From assembly GCA_963854835.1 (NCBI GenBank), contig OY978525.1, positions 83,192,333-83,256,332 on the forward strand: DNA of 64,000 nucleotides, read 5' to 3'. This DNA comes from Megamerina dolium (taxonomy: Eukaryota > Arthropoda > Insecta > Diptera > Megamerinidae). This document shows positions 21,109 to 30,675 of this stretch, piece by piece. Within the stretch, counting starts at the first letter, position 1. Every line of letters starts with the position of its first letter. The position numbers and the translations under genes were made by a program. The notes under the pieces were generated by a model. It was given only the letters and a program-made list of their open reading frames with translations. It had not been told where the DNA came from and ran no database searches.

Positions 21109-21522
21109 TCACTGCTTATTCTGGTGCTCTGTGCTGGTTCTGTTGGTTTGTGGTGTGCTTCTTTGCTTATTCAATTCGCCGAGTATCCGCTTCTTCTCCT
21201 TGGTCGTGGTTGCCAGATTTAGTTGTGTGTATAATATAGCTTTTTCTTTCCTTCTCTGGAATGTCTTGCCTGCTCGTTTCTTCTTCGGCTTTGGTGGTAG
21301 TGTCGGCAGATGGTGCTGTCCCTTTTGTCGGTTTTTGTATTCTTGAATAGTGATGGCCCTCGGACCTTGGTTTAGTGGTCCAGGGATGTATGTTGGTCGT
21401 ATAGTGGCGTTGTGGGTCTCGACTGGAACATATGGTTCTATGTATGGTTCTGGACTGTAGATGGATTTTTCGAAATCCTCCAGAAATTCATTCAACTGAA
21501 TCCTATCTATTTCTGAGTTCAT
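21109..21522 (-). CDS. First ORF of the 412-like element (137 aa), basic C-terminus
   Basis: The N-terminal half is acidic and Pro-rich (FEKSIYSPEPYIEPYVPVE). The C-terminal half is strongly basic (LPPKPKKKRAGKTFQRRKEK) with a Thr/Lys-rich tail. It is the first ATG-initiated frame after the 5' LTR (about 110 nt leader). No domain is recognised. The charge distribution suggests a nucleic-acid or nuclear-targeting role, which is inference only. Confidence 0.55.
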   Translation of the reverse strand: MNSEIDRIQLNEFLEDFEKSIYSPEPYIEPYVPVETHNATIRPTYIPGPLNQGPRAITIQEYKNRQKGQHHLPTLPPKPKKKRAGKTFQRRKEKAILYTQLNLATTTKEKKRILGELNKQRSTPQTNRTSTEHQNKQ

Positions 21523-21634
21523 TTGGTACTCGAGAAAAAGGATTGTTGAATTTTAAAATTATAAACAGTCGGTAGAAGAGCTTAACAATGGGTCAGGATC
21601 AGTGATCACAGGATCAGTGGTCGCAGGATCGCCA

Positions 21635-22235
21635 TGTGGAAGTACAGCCTACTAATGTGTGTGTGTGTAGTGTATAGTGTGCTTGTTGCCTTGGATTTAA
21701 CAGCAGTGCAACTCTGCTAATCTTTAGGCTAGCTTAGGCCAGCCGGAATGCGAATTGAAACGAGAAGTCTGATTAGAAGTCAAGTTAGCAATTGATTTTA
21801 TTGAACACATGTAGTACTATTTATACTCAAATATGTGCAACTCGAATCCTAGAAATTGCAGACTAAGCAACAAATTGCACCAAGTAAAATGTAAAAATGT
21901 AAACAAACAATTTCGTGAATCAAAGTGACTTTGATTCCAATAGTTGCTGATACAGCAGCAGCATGGATATCGACTTTGTATTGCATAACTAAAAAGAACA
22001 TTTGCTCAGCAAGCGTAAGTCATTGGCTTTGCTTGCAAATGTAAACAAACGTTCGCGTGGCCATTGGCTTTGCTTGCAAATGTAAACAAATGCTCGCTTA
22101 CTAAGTGTAAGCGTGGATATGCAGTGTCATTATTTCATATTGCTTTGTGCATTGCTTTGTATGTTATTTAGTGCATTATTTTGTGTATCACTTTATGTAA
22201 TACTTTGTGCATATATTGTTGCCTAGGTCACTACA
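21635..22235 (-). repeat. 5' LTR of the 412-like element
   Basis: 601 bp. The primer binding site adjoining it on the minus strand starts TGGCGATCCTGCG (21634 downward). TGG is the usual complement of a tRNA CCA end. An arginine tRNA primer would fit what is known of 412/mdg1, but I could not confirm the match. Confidence 0.92.
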
Positions 22236-22404
22236 CAGCTCTGTGACAAAACTAAGTTAAAGTGATGTCACAAGGTCTGTGCTGTTCAGAACCGGTTAAT
22301 ATAAGTAGGTCCCTTCTAATGCTGTACAAATTTAACACGCACAACAGTATTGGAAGAGAAACTCGGTGGTATCACAATAAGTCTTTCTGGCCAAAGTGTG
22401 TCCT

Positions 22405-22408
<4 letters not shown>
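22236..22408 (+). mobile_element. SINE, 3' part beyond the 412-like insertion
   Basis: Continues the SINE at 14599-14685: GTGACAAAAC, TGATGTCACAAGG, CAGAACCGG, AAGTAGGTCCCTTCTAAT and TTTAACACGCACAAC align with the reverse complements of the copies at 27, 33, 50 and 63 kb. Confidence 0.75.

Positions 22409-22437
<29 letters not shown>
22409..22437. repeat. (GA)n microsatellite
   Basis: About 14 GA units, directly next to the 3' end of the SINE. Confidence 0.95.
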
Positions 22438-22438
<1 letters not shown>

Positions 22439-22964
22439 ACCCATATAACTTAGCCTAACGTAAGGGCCCAATTATAGAAACTTAACGTAATTCAAAAAGC
22501 ATTAGACTTTTATGTAACACTGAAGAGCGATTGTAACAGCCACGTTAGAAAAAAATATAATCAGAATAATCAGATATATAAGTAACCCGTGAAAGTTACT
22601 TAGTGCCTGTCTACGTAGAGCCTGCCCAGGCGCAGCTCTGCGAGAGAGATAGGTAGAAAAAAACTCGGAAAAAAATGGAAGCTTTGCGCCGAAAGTCCAA
22701 TACAAAATTAAAAATCGGTGGAACGAAATATGTTCTATGTCCAAAGTGTTCCGAATTCGACAAACTGGCTTACAAATTATTAGACGTTCAAGCTATAACA
22801 TTAATAAAAATCTCTCTAAATTATGGTTGTCCAATTGCTTATTCGAAAAGTTTGATTAATAAAACGATTCAATCAATTATTCACTTAATCATAATTTATA
22901 GTATGTTTACATATAGAGATTACCACACTAGCACAACTAGATTACGAAAATATATCTACCCGCT

Positions 22965-22966
<2 letters not shown>
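22438..22966. other. Gene-free interval
   Basis: No gene or known repeat. The ORF that begins at 22675 runs into the (TA)n array and has no recognisable domain. Confidence 0.55.
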
Positions 22967-23015
<49 letters not shown>

Positions 23016-23135
23016 TATAATATATATAATATATATATATATAATATATATATATATAATATATATATATATAATATATATATATAATATATATATATAA
23101 TATATATATATTATATATATATATATTATATATAT
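22967..23135. repeat. (TA)n-rich array
   Basis: TA repeats with interspersed AATA units, ending at an LTR fragment. Confidence 0.95.
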
Positions 23136-23310
23136 GTGTTATTGTAAATAGTTGATTATAAACAGAGTTGATTGTAAATAGAGTTTATTAAATAAATTGT
23201 TGCTGGATACAGTTGTATAAAATAAGTGTTGCAGTTATTATTAACAGAATCCAGTGATCGAACAAGGTAATTCAAATAGAATTAAACGCTCACAGAATAA
23301 AAACGTAACA
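23136..23310 (+). repeat. 3' part of a gypsy LTR
   Basis: Corresponds to 23588-23762 of the copy B LTR with a few substitutions, and ends at GTAACA. The upstream part of the LTR is replaced by (TA)n. Only 14 bp of (AT)n separates it from copy B in the same orientation. Confidence 0.85.
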
Positions 23311-23324
23311 ATATATATATATAT

Positions 23325-23762
23325 TGTAACGAGTATCGATAGTTGATTACTCATCACTATTGTGACTGACTCTATTGGCAGCATCGAAACGAATGTCAAC
23401 AAAAAGAAATAAGCGATAACCAGAACAAGCCAACGAGAAAGGAAGAGAAGAATCTCGATAAAGGAAGATTCTAGGGTGTTGCCAACAGAGTATAAATAGA
23501 GCCAGTGTTGAGAATTGACAATCAATCGAATTCAGATCGTGACTGCGCAAACATCTATACAGAGGCAAAAGTTGCTAGTACATTAAAGTGTTATTGTAAA
23601 TAGTTGATTATAAACAGAGTTGATTGTAAATAGTGTTTATTAAATAAATTGTTGCTGTATATAGTTGTATAAAATAAGTGTTGCAGTTATCATTAACAGA
23701 ATCCAGTGATCGAACAAGGTAATTCAAATAGAATTAAACGCTCACAGAATAAAAACGTAACA
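23325..23762 (+). repeat. 5' LTR of copy B
   Basis: TGTAACGAG...AACGTAACA, 438 bp. A TATA box TATAAATA lies at 23491-23498. Poly(A)-type AATAAA occurs in the last third. Confidence 0.93.
23491..23498 (+). promoter_or_regulatory. TATA box of the gypsy LTR promoter
   Basis: TATAAATA in the LTR, about 270 bp before its 3' end. It is conserved in the other LTR copies. Confidence 0.65.
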
Positions 23763-23764
23763 AT

Positions 23765-23784
23765 TGGTGTCAGAAGTGGGATTC
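23765..23784 (+). other. Primer binding site (tRNA-Leu-like)
   Basis: TGGTGTCAGAAGTGGGATTC follows the 5' LTR after a 2-nt gap. It is the complement expected for the 3' acceptor and T-arm of a leucine tRNA (…CCCACTTCTGACA-CCA), recalled from known tRNA sequences. The same site is seen in copies A and D. Confidence 0.75.
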
Positions 23785-23791
23785 TGTAAAG

Positions 23792-26617
23792 ATGGTGAAA
23801 ATTGACCAACTAAAAGTGGACCAGCTTAAAAAGCTGTTGGTAGAGATGAATCTATCGTCATCAGGTGCAAAGGCAGAACTGCTGGTGAGGCTGAGGCAAG
23901 CTATGGAGGCTAAGGGAATTAATGTAGAAGAACATGAGTTCTTCGAGGAAGCCGATATACAAGCAGTTGTGCACGCTGAGGAAGAGAGCAAGGTAGATTC
24001 GAGTGGTGAACTCATGGAATTTATGAAAACCATGATGCAACAGCAGCAACAACAGTTACAACAAAATGCCTCTTGCATTGACTCCAAGCTTCAAGAACAT
24101 TCGGCTCGTCAAGAACATGTCATCGAAAAACTACAAAAGGGAATTGAGATTAGATTTCAGGAAATTTCCGGAGCTATTAATGACAAAGTCACAGAGCTGA
24201 AAGAACATGTGGATGATTTGGATGATAAGCTCAAGGAACATGTAGACAGACATGATGACTTGGAAGAAAAGCTTGAGAAATTAGAGCGCGAACTTAATAA
24301 AATAAAAATAAGTGGAGCAACCACATCAGTGATAAGAGAGTCAACTACAATTAAACTAAAGCCACCAATATTTGACGGAAGCACGCCATTCAACATCTTC
24401 AAGTTTCAATTCGAGACAACAGCTTCGAAGAATCAATGGGATGACAGCGACAAGACTGCTGCTTTAATAGTCGCATTAAAAGGTAATGCTTCCGAAGTGT
24501 TACAGATGATTCCAGAGAAAGATCGGGGTAGCTACCAATCACTGATGGACACACTGCAGCGAAAATATGGAAATGAATACAAGAGTCAATTACATCGAGT
24601 GGAATTGAGATCGCGAGTGCAACGTAGTAATGAGAGCCTTCAGGAATTCGCTTCCGATATTGAGCGCTTATGTCATCTAGCGTTCTCTGGTAATTCGGAA
24701 GAGTTCGTCGAAAAAATAAAAATAGAGGCATTCATAGATGGCATACGTGACGGAGAGACAAAGCGTGCCCTAGTCATGTCACCCAGAAATACATATGCCG
24801 AAACAGTCAGTAGTGCTTTGACGTATGAAGCCGCCAGCTTAATGTGTCGACCAGTGCCAGGAGTACGCAAACTAGAGGGGAAAACAGCACATCTGGTTGA
24901 AGCAGTGCGTCAGGCAGTAAAATCAGTAGTTCAGCCTGAAGTAACAACAGGTCGACGTGAAAACAAATTTAATGGTAAGTGCTTCATTTGCGACAAACGA
25001 GGGCATATAGCGCGTGATTGCAATCAATCGAATATGAAGCCTAAAGGTAGAACAAGGAATCAACACAAAAATAAATTTACCGGTAAGTGCTTCATATGCC
25101 ATCGAAGAGGACACATGGCGCGTAATTGTCGGCTACGACACAAGCAACAAAGATCGAATTCACCAGGACAACGAAAGGACGATCGTGATGTCATTCATCG
25201 TAGTAAAGCTTATACTCCATATCGTCTTACTTGCACCGTGGATAGTAAACGGGAAAGAAACCAGAATCACATTGTTAACCTACGTCTTACGAATGTATTG
25301 TCGGAAGAGTCATGGACCACCGAACGAGTGCAAGAAGATCAGCGGAACGACCCAGATCTCGTAAAGATTATGGAATACAAGGAGCAGGGCATACGTCCAG
25401 ATTGGCAAAAAATGGCTAATGAGAGTCCAATAGCAAAGGCATACTGGGCGCAGTGGCAAAGCCTGCACTTACGAGACGGATGTTTATTCCGAGCATGGGA
25501 AAGTGAGGATGGAAAAATCACTAATGATCTTCTAGTGGTACCCAAGGCGAGAATAAATGAAGTGATAGCTGAGTATCACAATACCTCCAGTGGAGGGCAT
25601 TTGGGAATCACCAAAACCGTCGAGAAAATAAAGAAACGATTTTATTGGGTTGGATGTCATGACCATGTCGCTGATGGGATTCGGAAGTGTAAGCAATGTG
25701 CAATGGCCAAAGGTCCCACTAAGAAAAGTCGAGGTAAGATGCACCAATACACCGTGGGTGCTCCATTTGAGCGAATTGCTATGGACATAGCTGGGCCATT
25801 TCCAATAAGCAACGCAGGAAACAAGTATGTTCTGGTGGTTATAGATTACTTCAGTAAATGGCCTGAAGTATACCCCATTCCAAATCAGGAAGCTAGTACA
25901 GTTGCGGATGTATTCGTCAACCAATGGGTTACTCGTTTTGGTGTACCGATGGAGTTACACTCAGACCAAGGTCGAAATTTCGAATCAGTTGTATTCCAAG
26001 AGATATGCCGTATGCTGGGTATATACAAAACTCGTACAACACCTTTGCATCCACAATCTGATGGCATGGTAGAACGATTTAACCGTACCTTGGAGGAATA
26101 TTTGAGAAAAGTCGTGGATAAATACCAAAGAGACTGGGATGTACATATACCAATGTTCCTCATGGCATATCGATGCGCACAACATGATACGACGGCTACT
26201 ACACCGGCAATGGCAATTTTTGGAAACGAGTTAAGACTGCCAGCTGATTTAAAATTTGGAGTCGTAACACCAACGAGATCAACCGAAGGTAATTATACTA
26301 GCGAAAAGCGGGAACAGTTTGATGAAGTACATCAGTTCATCAGAGAGCGGTCGCAGATGATAAGCGATAAGATGAAGGCCAGGTATGACTTGAAAGCAAA
26401 TTCAAAAGGGTTCTATGAAGGAGAGCTTGTAATGCTTCATAATCCACAACGAAAGAAAGGCCTGTCTCCTAAACTACAGACTCATTGGGAAGGACCATAT
26501 GAGATTATAGCAAAGATAAATGACGTAGTGTATCGCATTCAATGTGCCTGGAATAAAAGAGCAAAGTTTAAAGTAGTGCACTTGGAGCGACTTGCGCCAT
26601 ATCGAGGGGAAGTATAA
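23792..26617 (+). CDS. In-frame Gag-integrase fusion lacking PR, RT and RNase H
   Basis: 941 residues. Residues 1-45 look like a SAP motif (VDQLKKLLVEMNL, SGAKAELLVRL), normally a binder of AT-rich DNA. Residues about 75-170 are Gln/Glu/Lys-rich coiled coil. Residues about 185-360 form a gypsy capsid-like region (FDGSTPFNIFKFQFE). Two CCHC knuckles follow (CFICDKRGHIARDC near 395, CFICHRRGHMARNC near 432). The frame then goes directly, around residues 480-510, into the integrase: zinc region with GGHLG and CKQC (about 600-635), and a core with MDIAGPF, SDQG and E of GMVERFN spaced D-35-E. The GPYEII module lies near 897. All catalytic and zinc residues are present. Without RT the element needs one supplied in trans. 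Whether the fusion protein is made and processed is unknown, since no protease domain is encoded. Confidence 0.92.
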   Translation: MVKIDQLKVDQLKKLLVEMNLSSSGAKAELLVRLRQAMEAKGINVEEHEFFEEADIQAVVHAEEESKVDSSGELMEFMKTMMQQQQQQLQQNASCIDSKLQEHSARQEHVIEKLQKGIEIRFQEISGAINDKVTELKEHVDDLDDKLKEHVDRHDDLEEKLEKLERELNKIKISGATTSVIRESTTIKLKPPIFDGSTPFNIFKFQFETTASKNQWDDSDKTAALIVALKGNASEVLQMIPEKDRGSYQSLMDTLQRKYGNEYKSQLHRVELRSRVQRSNESLQEFASDIERLCHLAFSGNSEEFVEKIKIEAFIDGIRDGETKRALVMSPRNTYAETVSSALTYEAASLMCRPVPGVRKLEGKTAHLVEAVRQAVKSVVQPEVTTGRRENKFNGKCFICDKRGHIARDCNQSNMKPKGRTRNQHKNKFTGKCFICHRRGHMARNCRLRHKQQRSNSPGQRKDDRDVIHRSKAYTPYRLTCTVDSKRERNQNHIVNLRLTNVLSEESWTTERVQEDQRNDPDLVKIMEYKEQGIRPDWQKMANESPIAKAYWAQWQSLHLRDGCLFRAWESEDGKITNDLLVVPKARINEVIAEYHNTSSGGHLGITKTVEKIKKRFYWVGCHDHVADGIRKCKQCAMAKGPTKKSRGKMHQYTVGAPFERIAMDIAGPFPISNAGNKYVLVVIDYFSKWPEVYPIPNQEASTVADVFVNQWVTRFGVPMELHSDQGRNFESVVFQEICRMLGIYKTRTTPLHPQSDGMVERFNRTLEEYLRKVVDKYQRDWDVHIPMFLMAYRCAQHDTTATTPAMAIFGNELRLPADLKFGVVTPTRSTEGNYTSEKREQFDEVHQFIRERSQMISDKMKARYDLKANSKGFYEGELVMLHNPQRKKGLSPKLQTHWEGPYEIIAKINDVVYRIQCAWNKRAKFKVVHLERLAPYRGEV

Positions 26618-26620
26618 AAA

Positions 26621-26639
26621 CTTGTTCGGGACGAACAAG
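26621..26639 (+). repeat. Conserved hairpin next to the PPT, copy B
   Basis: 8-bp stem CTTGTTCG / CGAACAAG with loop GGA, starting 3 nt after the stop codon and directly before the polypurine tract (AAGAGGAGGGCAG, 26643-26655). CGAACAAGG also occurs in the LTR (about 23711-23719), so the left arm could alternatively pair with the LTR. Confidence 0.75.
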
Positions 26640-26655
26640 GTTAAGAGGAGGGCAG

Positions 26656-27443
<788 letters not shown>

Positions 27444-27911
27444 GCGTTTACATAGTAAGATATATTTCTAAAGGGATTGTTAGCTATCAAAATCCAATGC
27501 CAAATCAACATCAATTTTGATTTCACTGCCTTTCTTTATGAAATAGTCGACAAAAAGCAGAGTTGTATAGAGGAAAATCTAACAAAGTTATCGGGATTTG
27601 CACAAAATCCTAGATTATGGTGGCAGCAATTTTATATGGGAAATCTGATTGTTTGAAATTAGGTTTGAGTGATAATTTCAAAATTGAAGATAATCTAGTA
27701 TCTGTAACCATACTGTTAGATTGGGAATACAAATTTTAAATGCATTTTCATATTCGTAGGTATAGAAAGCTTGTATTGTATTGTATTGTATCATATTTGT
27801 ATTATTGAATTCGTATTGAATATTTTATTTTGATTAATCGTATAATTAAAATTTTTGAATTGCAATAATGTAAACACAATATTGATGGGCAGGCCAATGT
27901 AAACAGGCACG
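27444..27911. other. Gene-free interval
   Basis: A/T-rich. GTATTGTATT-type short repeats occur near 27773. No gene or element end was found. Confidence 0.6.
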
Positions 27912-28220
27912 ATATGACGTTTTTATTTTGGGAACGTTTAATTCTATTTGAATCAACCTTGTTCGATCACTGGGTTCTGTCAATAAAAATTGCAACACTT
28001 ATTTTGTACAACAATATACAGCAACAATTTATTTAATTAACTCTATTTATAATAAGTCTTTTGTCTCTGATACTGTATCAATGTTTGCGCGATCACTTTG
28101 GGGAATTTAATTGATTTCATTTGTCAACAACTTGTCCTACTTATACTCTGTGGCAACACTTCAGAATCTTCCTTAATCGTAGTCGAGATTCTTCTCTTGC
28201 TTTCCTCTCTGTGATAATTC
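27912..28220 (-). repeat. Degenerate gypsy LTR fragment
   Basis: ACGTTTTTATTTTGGGAACG through TCTGTGGCAACACTTCAGAATC aligns with the family LTR at low identity. The terminal third is missing. Most similar to the copy D LTR. Confidence 0.7.
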
Positions 28221-28764
28221 TTGCAAATTTTGACTGGTAATATTTCTAGTAGTAAGAATTCGTAACATCGAATTTTTTTTTACTGGCAAGTGACAAAACT
28301 GAAGGAGTTTGGAAATTACTAGTAAATATTACAAATATTCGGTCCGCGTACTTTTTACTTTTTTCTCATTTTTAGAGATTTTATATTACTACTAAAGTAA
28401 GCGAACGAAGTTTGTGATAATATTGGATAGTTTAACCTATGCATACGGCTTAATTCACATTGGTTATAAAAAGTATGTAAATAGAAGGTAGAGCAATTGT
28501 AAAAATATTCTCTTGGCTGCGCTATATAATTTCAGAAATTGGCTTCTTATAGTGTCAAATTGTGTATTTGTATTGCTTTTCTTTTCTACGTATTTTCTGA
28601 TGTGTTTGTTGTTGTTTTATTTAATTTCCCTTCATTCGTGAGAACTCCCTTAATGGCTCTACCTTGTATTGGAATACCATGGGTCATAAATATTCTTGAC
28701 ATTGACGTTCCCTACCAACAAACGGTCTTGCGTAAAGAAATTGAAATTATTTTAACACATAACA
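28221..28764. other. Upstream region of the TyrRS gene, partly repeat-derived
   Basis: 28479-28640 is related to 53062-53220: both carry AAGGTAGAGCAA, TTGGCT.CGC.ATATAAT, GGCTTCTTATAGTGTCAA and GTGTTTGTTGTTGTTTTATTTA. The synthetase ATG follows about 125 bp later, so its promoter or 5' UTR lies in or beside this repeat. The ORF 28539-28832 overlaps exon 1 in another frame and is not called. Confidence 0.6.
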
Positions 28765-30542
28765 ATGATATTACGACAATTACAATTTTCATCACAATCA
28801 ATATTATATCACACCAAAAGGCAGTTTATTGACAAAAATTTGCTAACATTGGCAGATCGTGGATTCTTTCAGGATTTATTTCCTAATACTGCTGGGTGAG
28901 ATGCTAAGGTTTATATATTCAACCAGTTGCTATATATATTACGTTACTTCTTTAGTCAAAAAATTGCGAAAATGTTCGCCAGTGGCTCTCAAACAATTTA
29001 CGCCGGTTTCGATCCCACCGCAGACAGTTTGCACATTGGAAATCTACTTGTCATAATGGGTTTGTTACATTGTCAACGAGCAGGACACAATCCAATAGCT
29101 TTGGTCCGATATTCATATAACAAATGAGTAATTCGTAATATACACAACTATATCAATGCAACCGTATATTACAGGTAGGTGGAGCCACCGGTTTAATTGG
29201 TGATCCAAGTGGTCGTAAAACTGAACGCAATCAACTAGGTGAATCATTAATTGAACAAAATCTGAAAGCCATTCAAGATCAACTACAGAGAGTGTTTACG
29301 AATCACCAGGAGTGCCTTTGGGATCACAGCAAACATAAGCAAAAATTACCACAATTAAGGTAAGATACGGTTTGAGTTATTACAGGTTATATAGAAGATT
29401 AAAAATTTGATTCTATTTTAGAGTAGTTAATAATGCGGAATGGTATGCAAATTGTAATTTGGTAGATTTCGTTGCCAATACAGGACGACATTTTCGTATG
29501 GGTTCAATGTTGTCGCGTTCATCTGTTCAAACGAGACTCGAATCGGAGGCAGGCATGAATTTTACAGAATTCACTTATCAACTATTTCAAGCTTACGATT
29601 GGTTGCACCTGTACAGACAATATAATTGTCGTTTTCAAATGGGTGGCTCCGATCAGATGGGCAATTTAATGACTGGCCATGAGCTTATAAGTCGCGTCGC
29701 GCAGAATGAAGTTTTCGGCATGACACTACCTATTGTAACCAACGAAGAGGGTGATAAATATGGGAAATCAGCTGGTAATGCTATATGGTTGGATGCTGAT
29801 AAAACATCACCTTTCGCATTCTATCAATTTTTCATACGGACGCCCGATATGGAAGTTGAAAAGTTATTAAAATTGTTTACATTTATACAGATGCCAGAAA
29901 TTGAATTATTAATGCGTGAGCACAGGAAGGAACCAGAGAAGCGTAAAGCTCAAACAATACTCGCGGAAGATATCACACTTTTAGTTCACGGAGGTACCTA
30001 ATGTAAATAATAACACATTATATTACTATATTGATCATTATCGCTTGCTATTCGAACAGATCAGGGTCTTAAACAAGCCGAACGAGTAACTAGTGCGCTC
30101 TATAAGGGTAATGTTGATGGCCTAGGAGAATTAAATTACACAGAGATCAAGCAAACATTCGCCGGAGCCATAATGGTTGATTTGCTAGCCGAACCGGGTA
30201 TGTCTGTACTAGAGTTGGCTATGAAAGCAAAATGTTTTTCTACAGAAAGTGAGTATTTTGCCCCCATTACCCCCATTGAATTCTTCGGTTGCCATCATAC
30301 TTTAGTTACCATCCGTAATAGGGTATTATAATCCTTTGCTGAATTTTAACCATTTTGTCATCCTTATTTGTATTGCAGACGATGCTGTACGAATTATAAC
30401 CGCCGGTGGCCTCTATATTAACCAGAAACGTGTGCAAAACATTGCAGAAGTAATCACAAGTGGCATACATATTCTTCAAAATGGTTTAACACTATTAAGA
30501 GTTGGAAAGAAGAATTTCTACGTTATACGCTGGCTACGATAG
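28765..30542 (+). CDS. TyrRS-m: Mitochondrial tyrosyl-tRNA synthetase
   Basis: Charges mitochondrial tRNA-Tyr with tyrosine in the matrix. I join six exons: 28765-28895, 28956-29103, 29175-29359, 29422-29993, 30060-30248 and 30379-30542. All junctions keep the frame and introns are 60-130 bp, giving 462 residues, the usual size. The ATG at 28765 gives a basic, Ser/Gln-rich leader suited to mitochondrial import, then the conserved RGFFQDLFP. Class I signatures are present: [16 protein letters not shown] (HIGH variant HIGN), [13 protein letters not shown], and KYGKSAGNA (the KFGKS-type loop of bacterial and mitochondrial TyrRS). The last exon encodes an S4-like RNA-binding domain ([14 protein letters not shown]). 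The intron 2 donor is GTCCGA, weaker than the others. No stop or frameshift was seen. The 3' end faces the RRM gene 134 bp away. Confidence 0.93.
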
Positions 30543-30675
30543 AAGTTGAACTTAGTATTGTACATAAAATAGATTAAAATATAGTGTTTTTCTATTATCG
30601 GTACGAATTGTTGATAAACAAAAAATAAATAAAAAGGTTTAATATTCATAAGAACAATATTTATTGAAATCACAA

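Larger units (their letters stand above)
14686..22235 (-). mobile_element. Complete 412/mdg1-like Ty3/gypsy retrotransposon
   Basis: 7550 bp with two 601-bp LTRs that look identical base for base, 4-bp target duplication CAGC, and intact ORFs. Order on the minus strand: 5' LTR (21635-22235), small ORFs of 137, 64 and 82 codons, gag, a -1 frameshift, pol, 3' LTR (14686-15286). Pol length (about 1220 residues) and the small ORFs before gag recall the Drosophila 412/mdg1 lineage; that assignment is from memory of the family. There is no env-like ORF. LTR identity and open frames indicate a very recent insertion. Confidence 0.93.

Noticed and set aside
14686..22235. Infectious (env-bearing) errantivirus
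   Set aside because: No env-like ORF lies between pol and the 3' LTR; only about 250 bp of non-coding sequence is there.
22675..23100. 141-codon ORF running into a Tyr-Ile repeat
   Set aside because: The repetitive part is translated (TA)n; no domain or codon bias before it. The same applies to the TA-derived ORFs near 27.1, 43.7, 51.8 and 57.5 kb.
22967..23135. CRISPR-like or satellite array
   Set aside because: Simple TA microsatellite without spacers or a longer repeat unit.
28539..28832. 97-codon ORF with a hydrophobic N-terminus before the TyrRS gene
   Set aside because: It overlaps TyrRS exon 1 in another frame, and exon 1 has a conserved RGFFQDLFP and correct splicing phase. The ORF has no recognisable family.
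29459..30001. Starting the synthetase at the Met near 29462
   Set aside because: This is inside exon 4. The upstream exons supply the HIGN and GDPSGR active-site motifs in frame.
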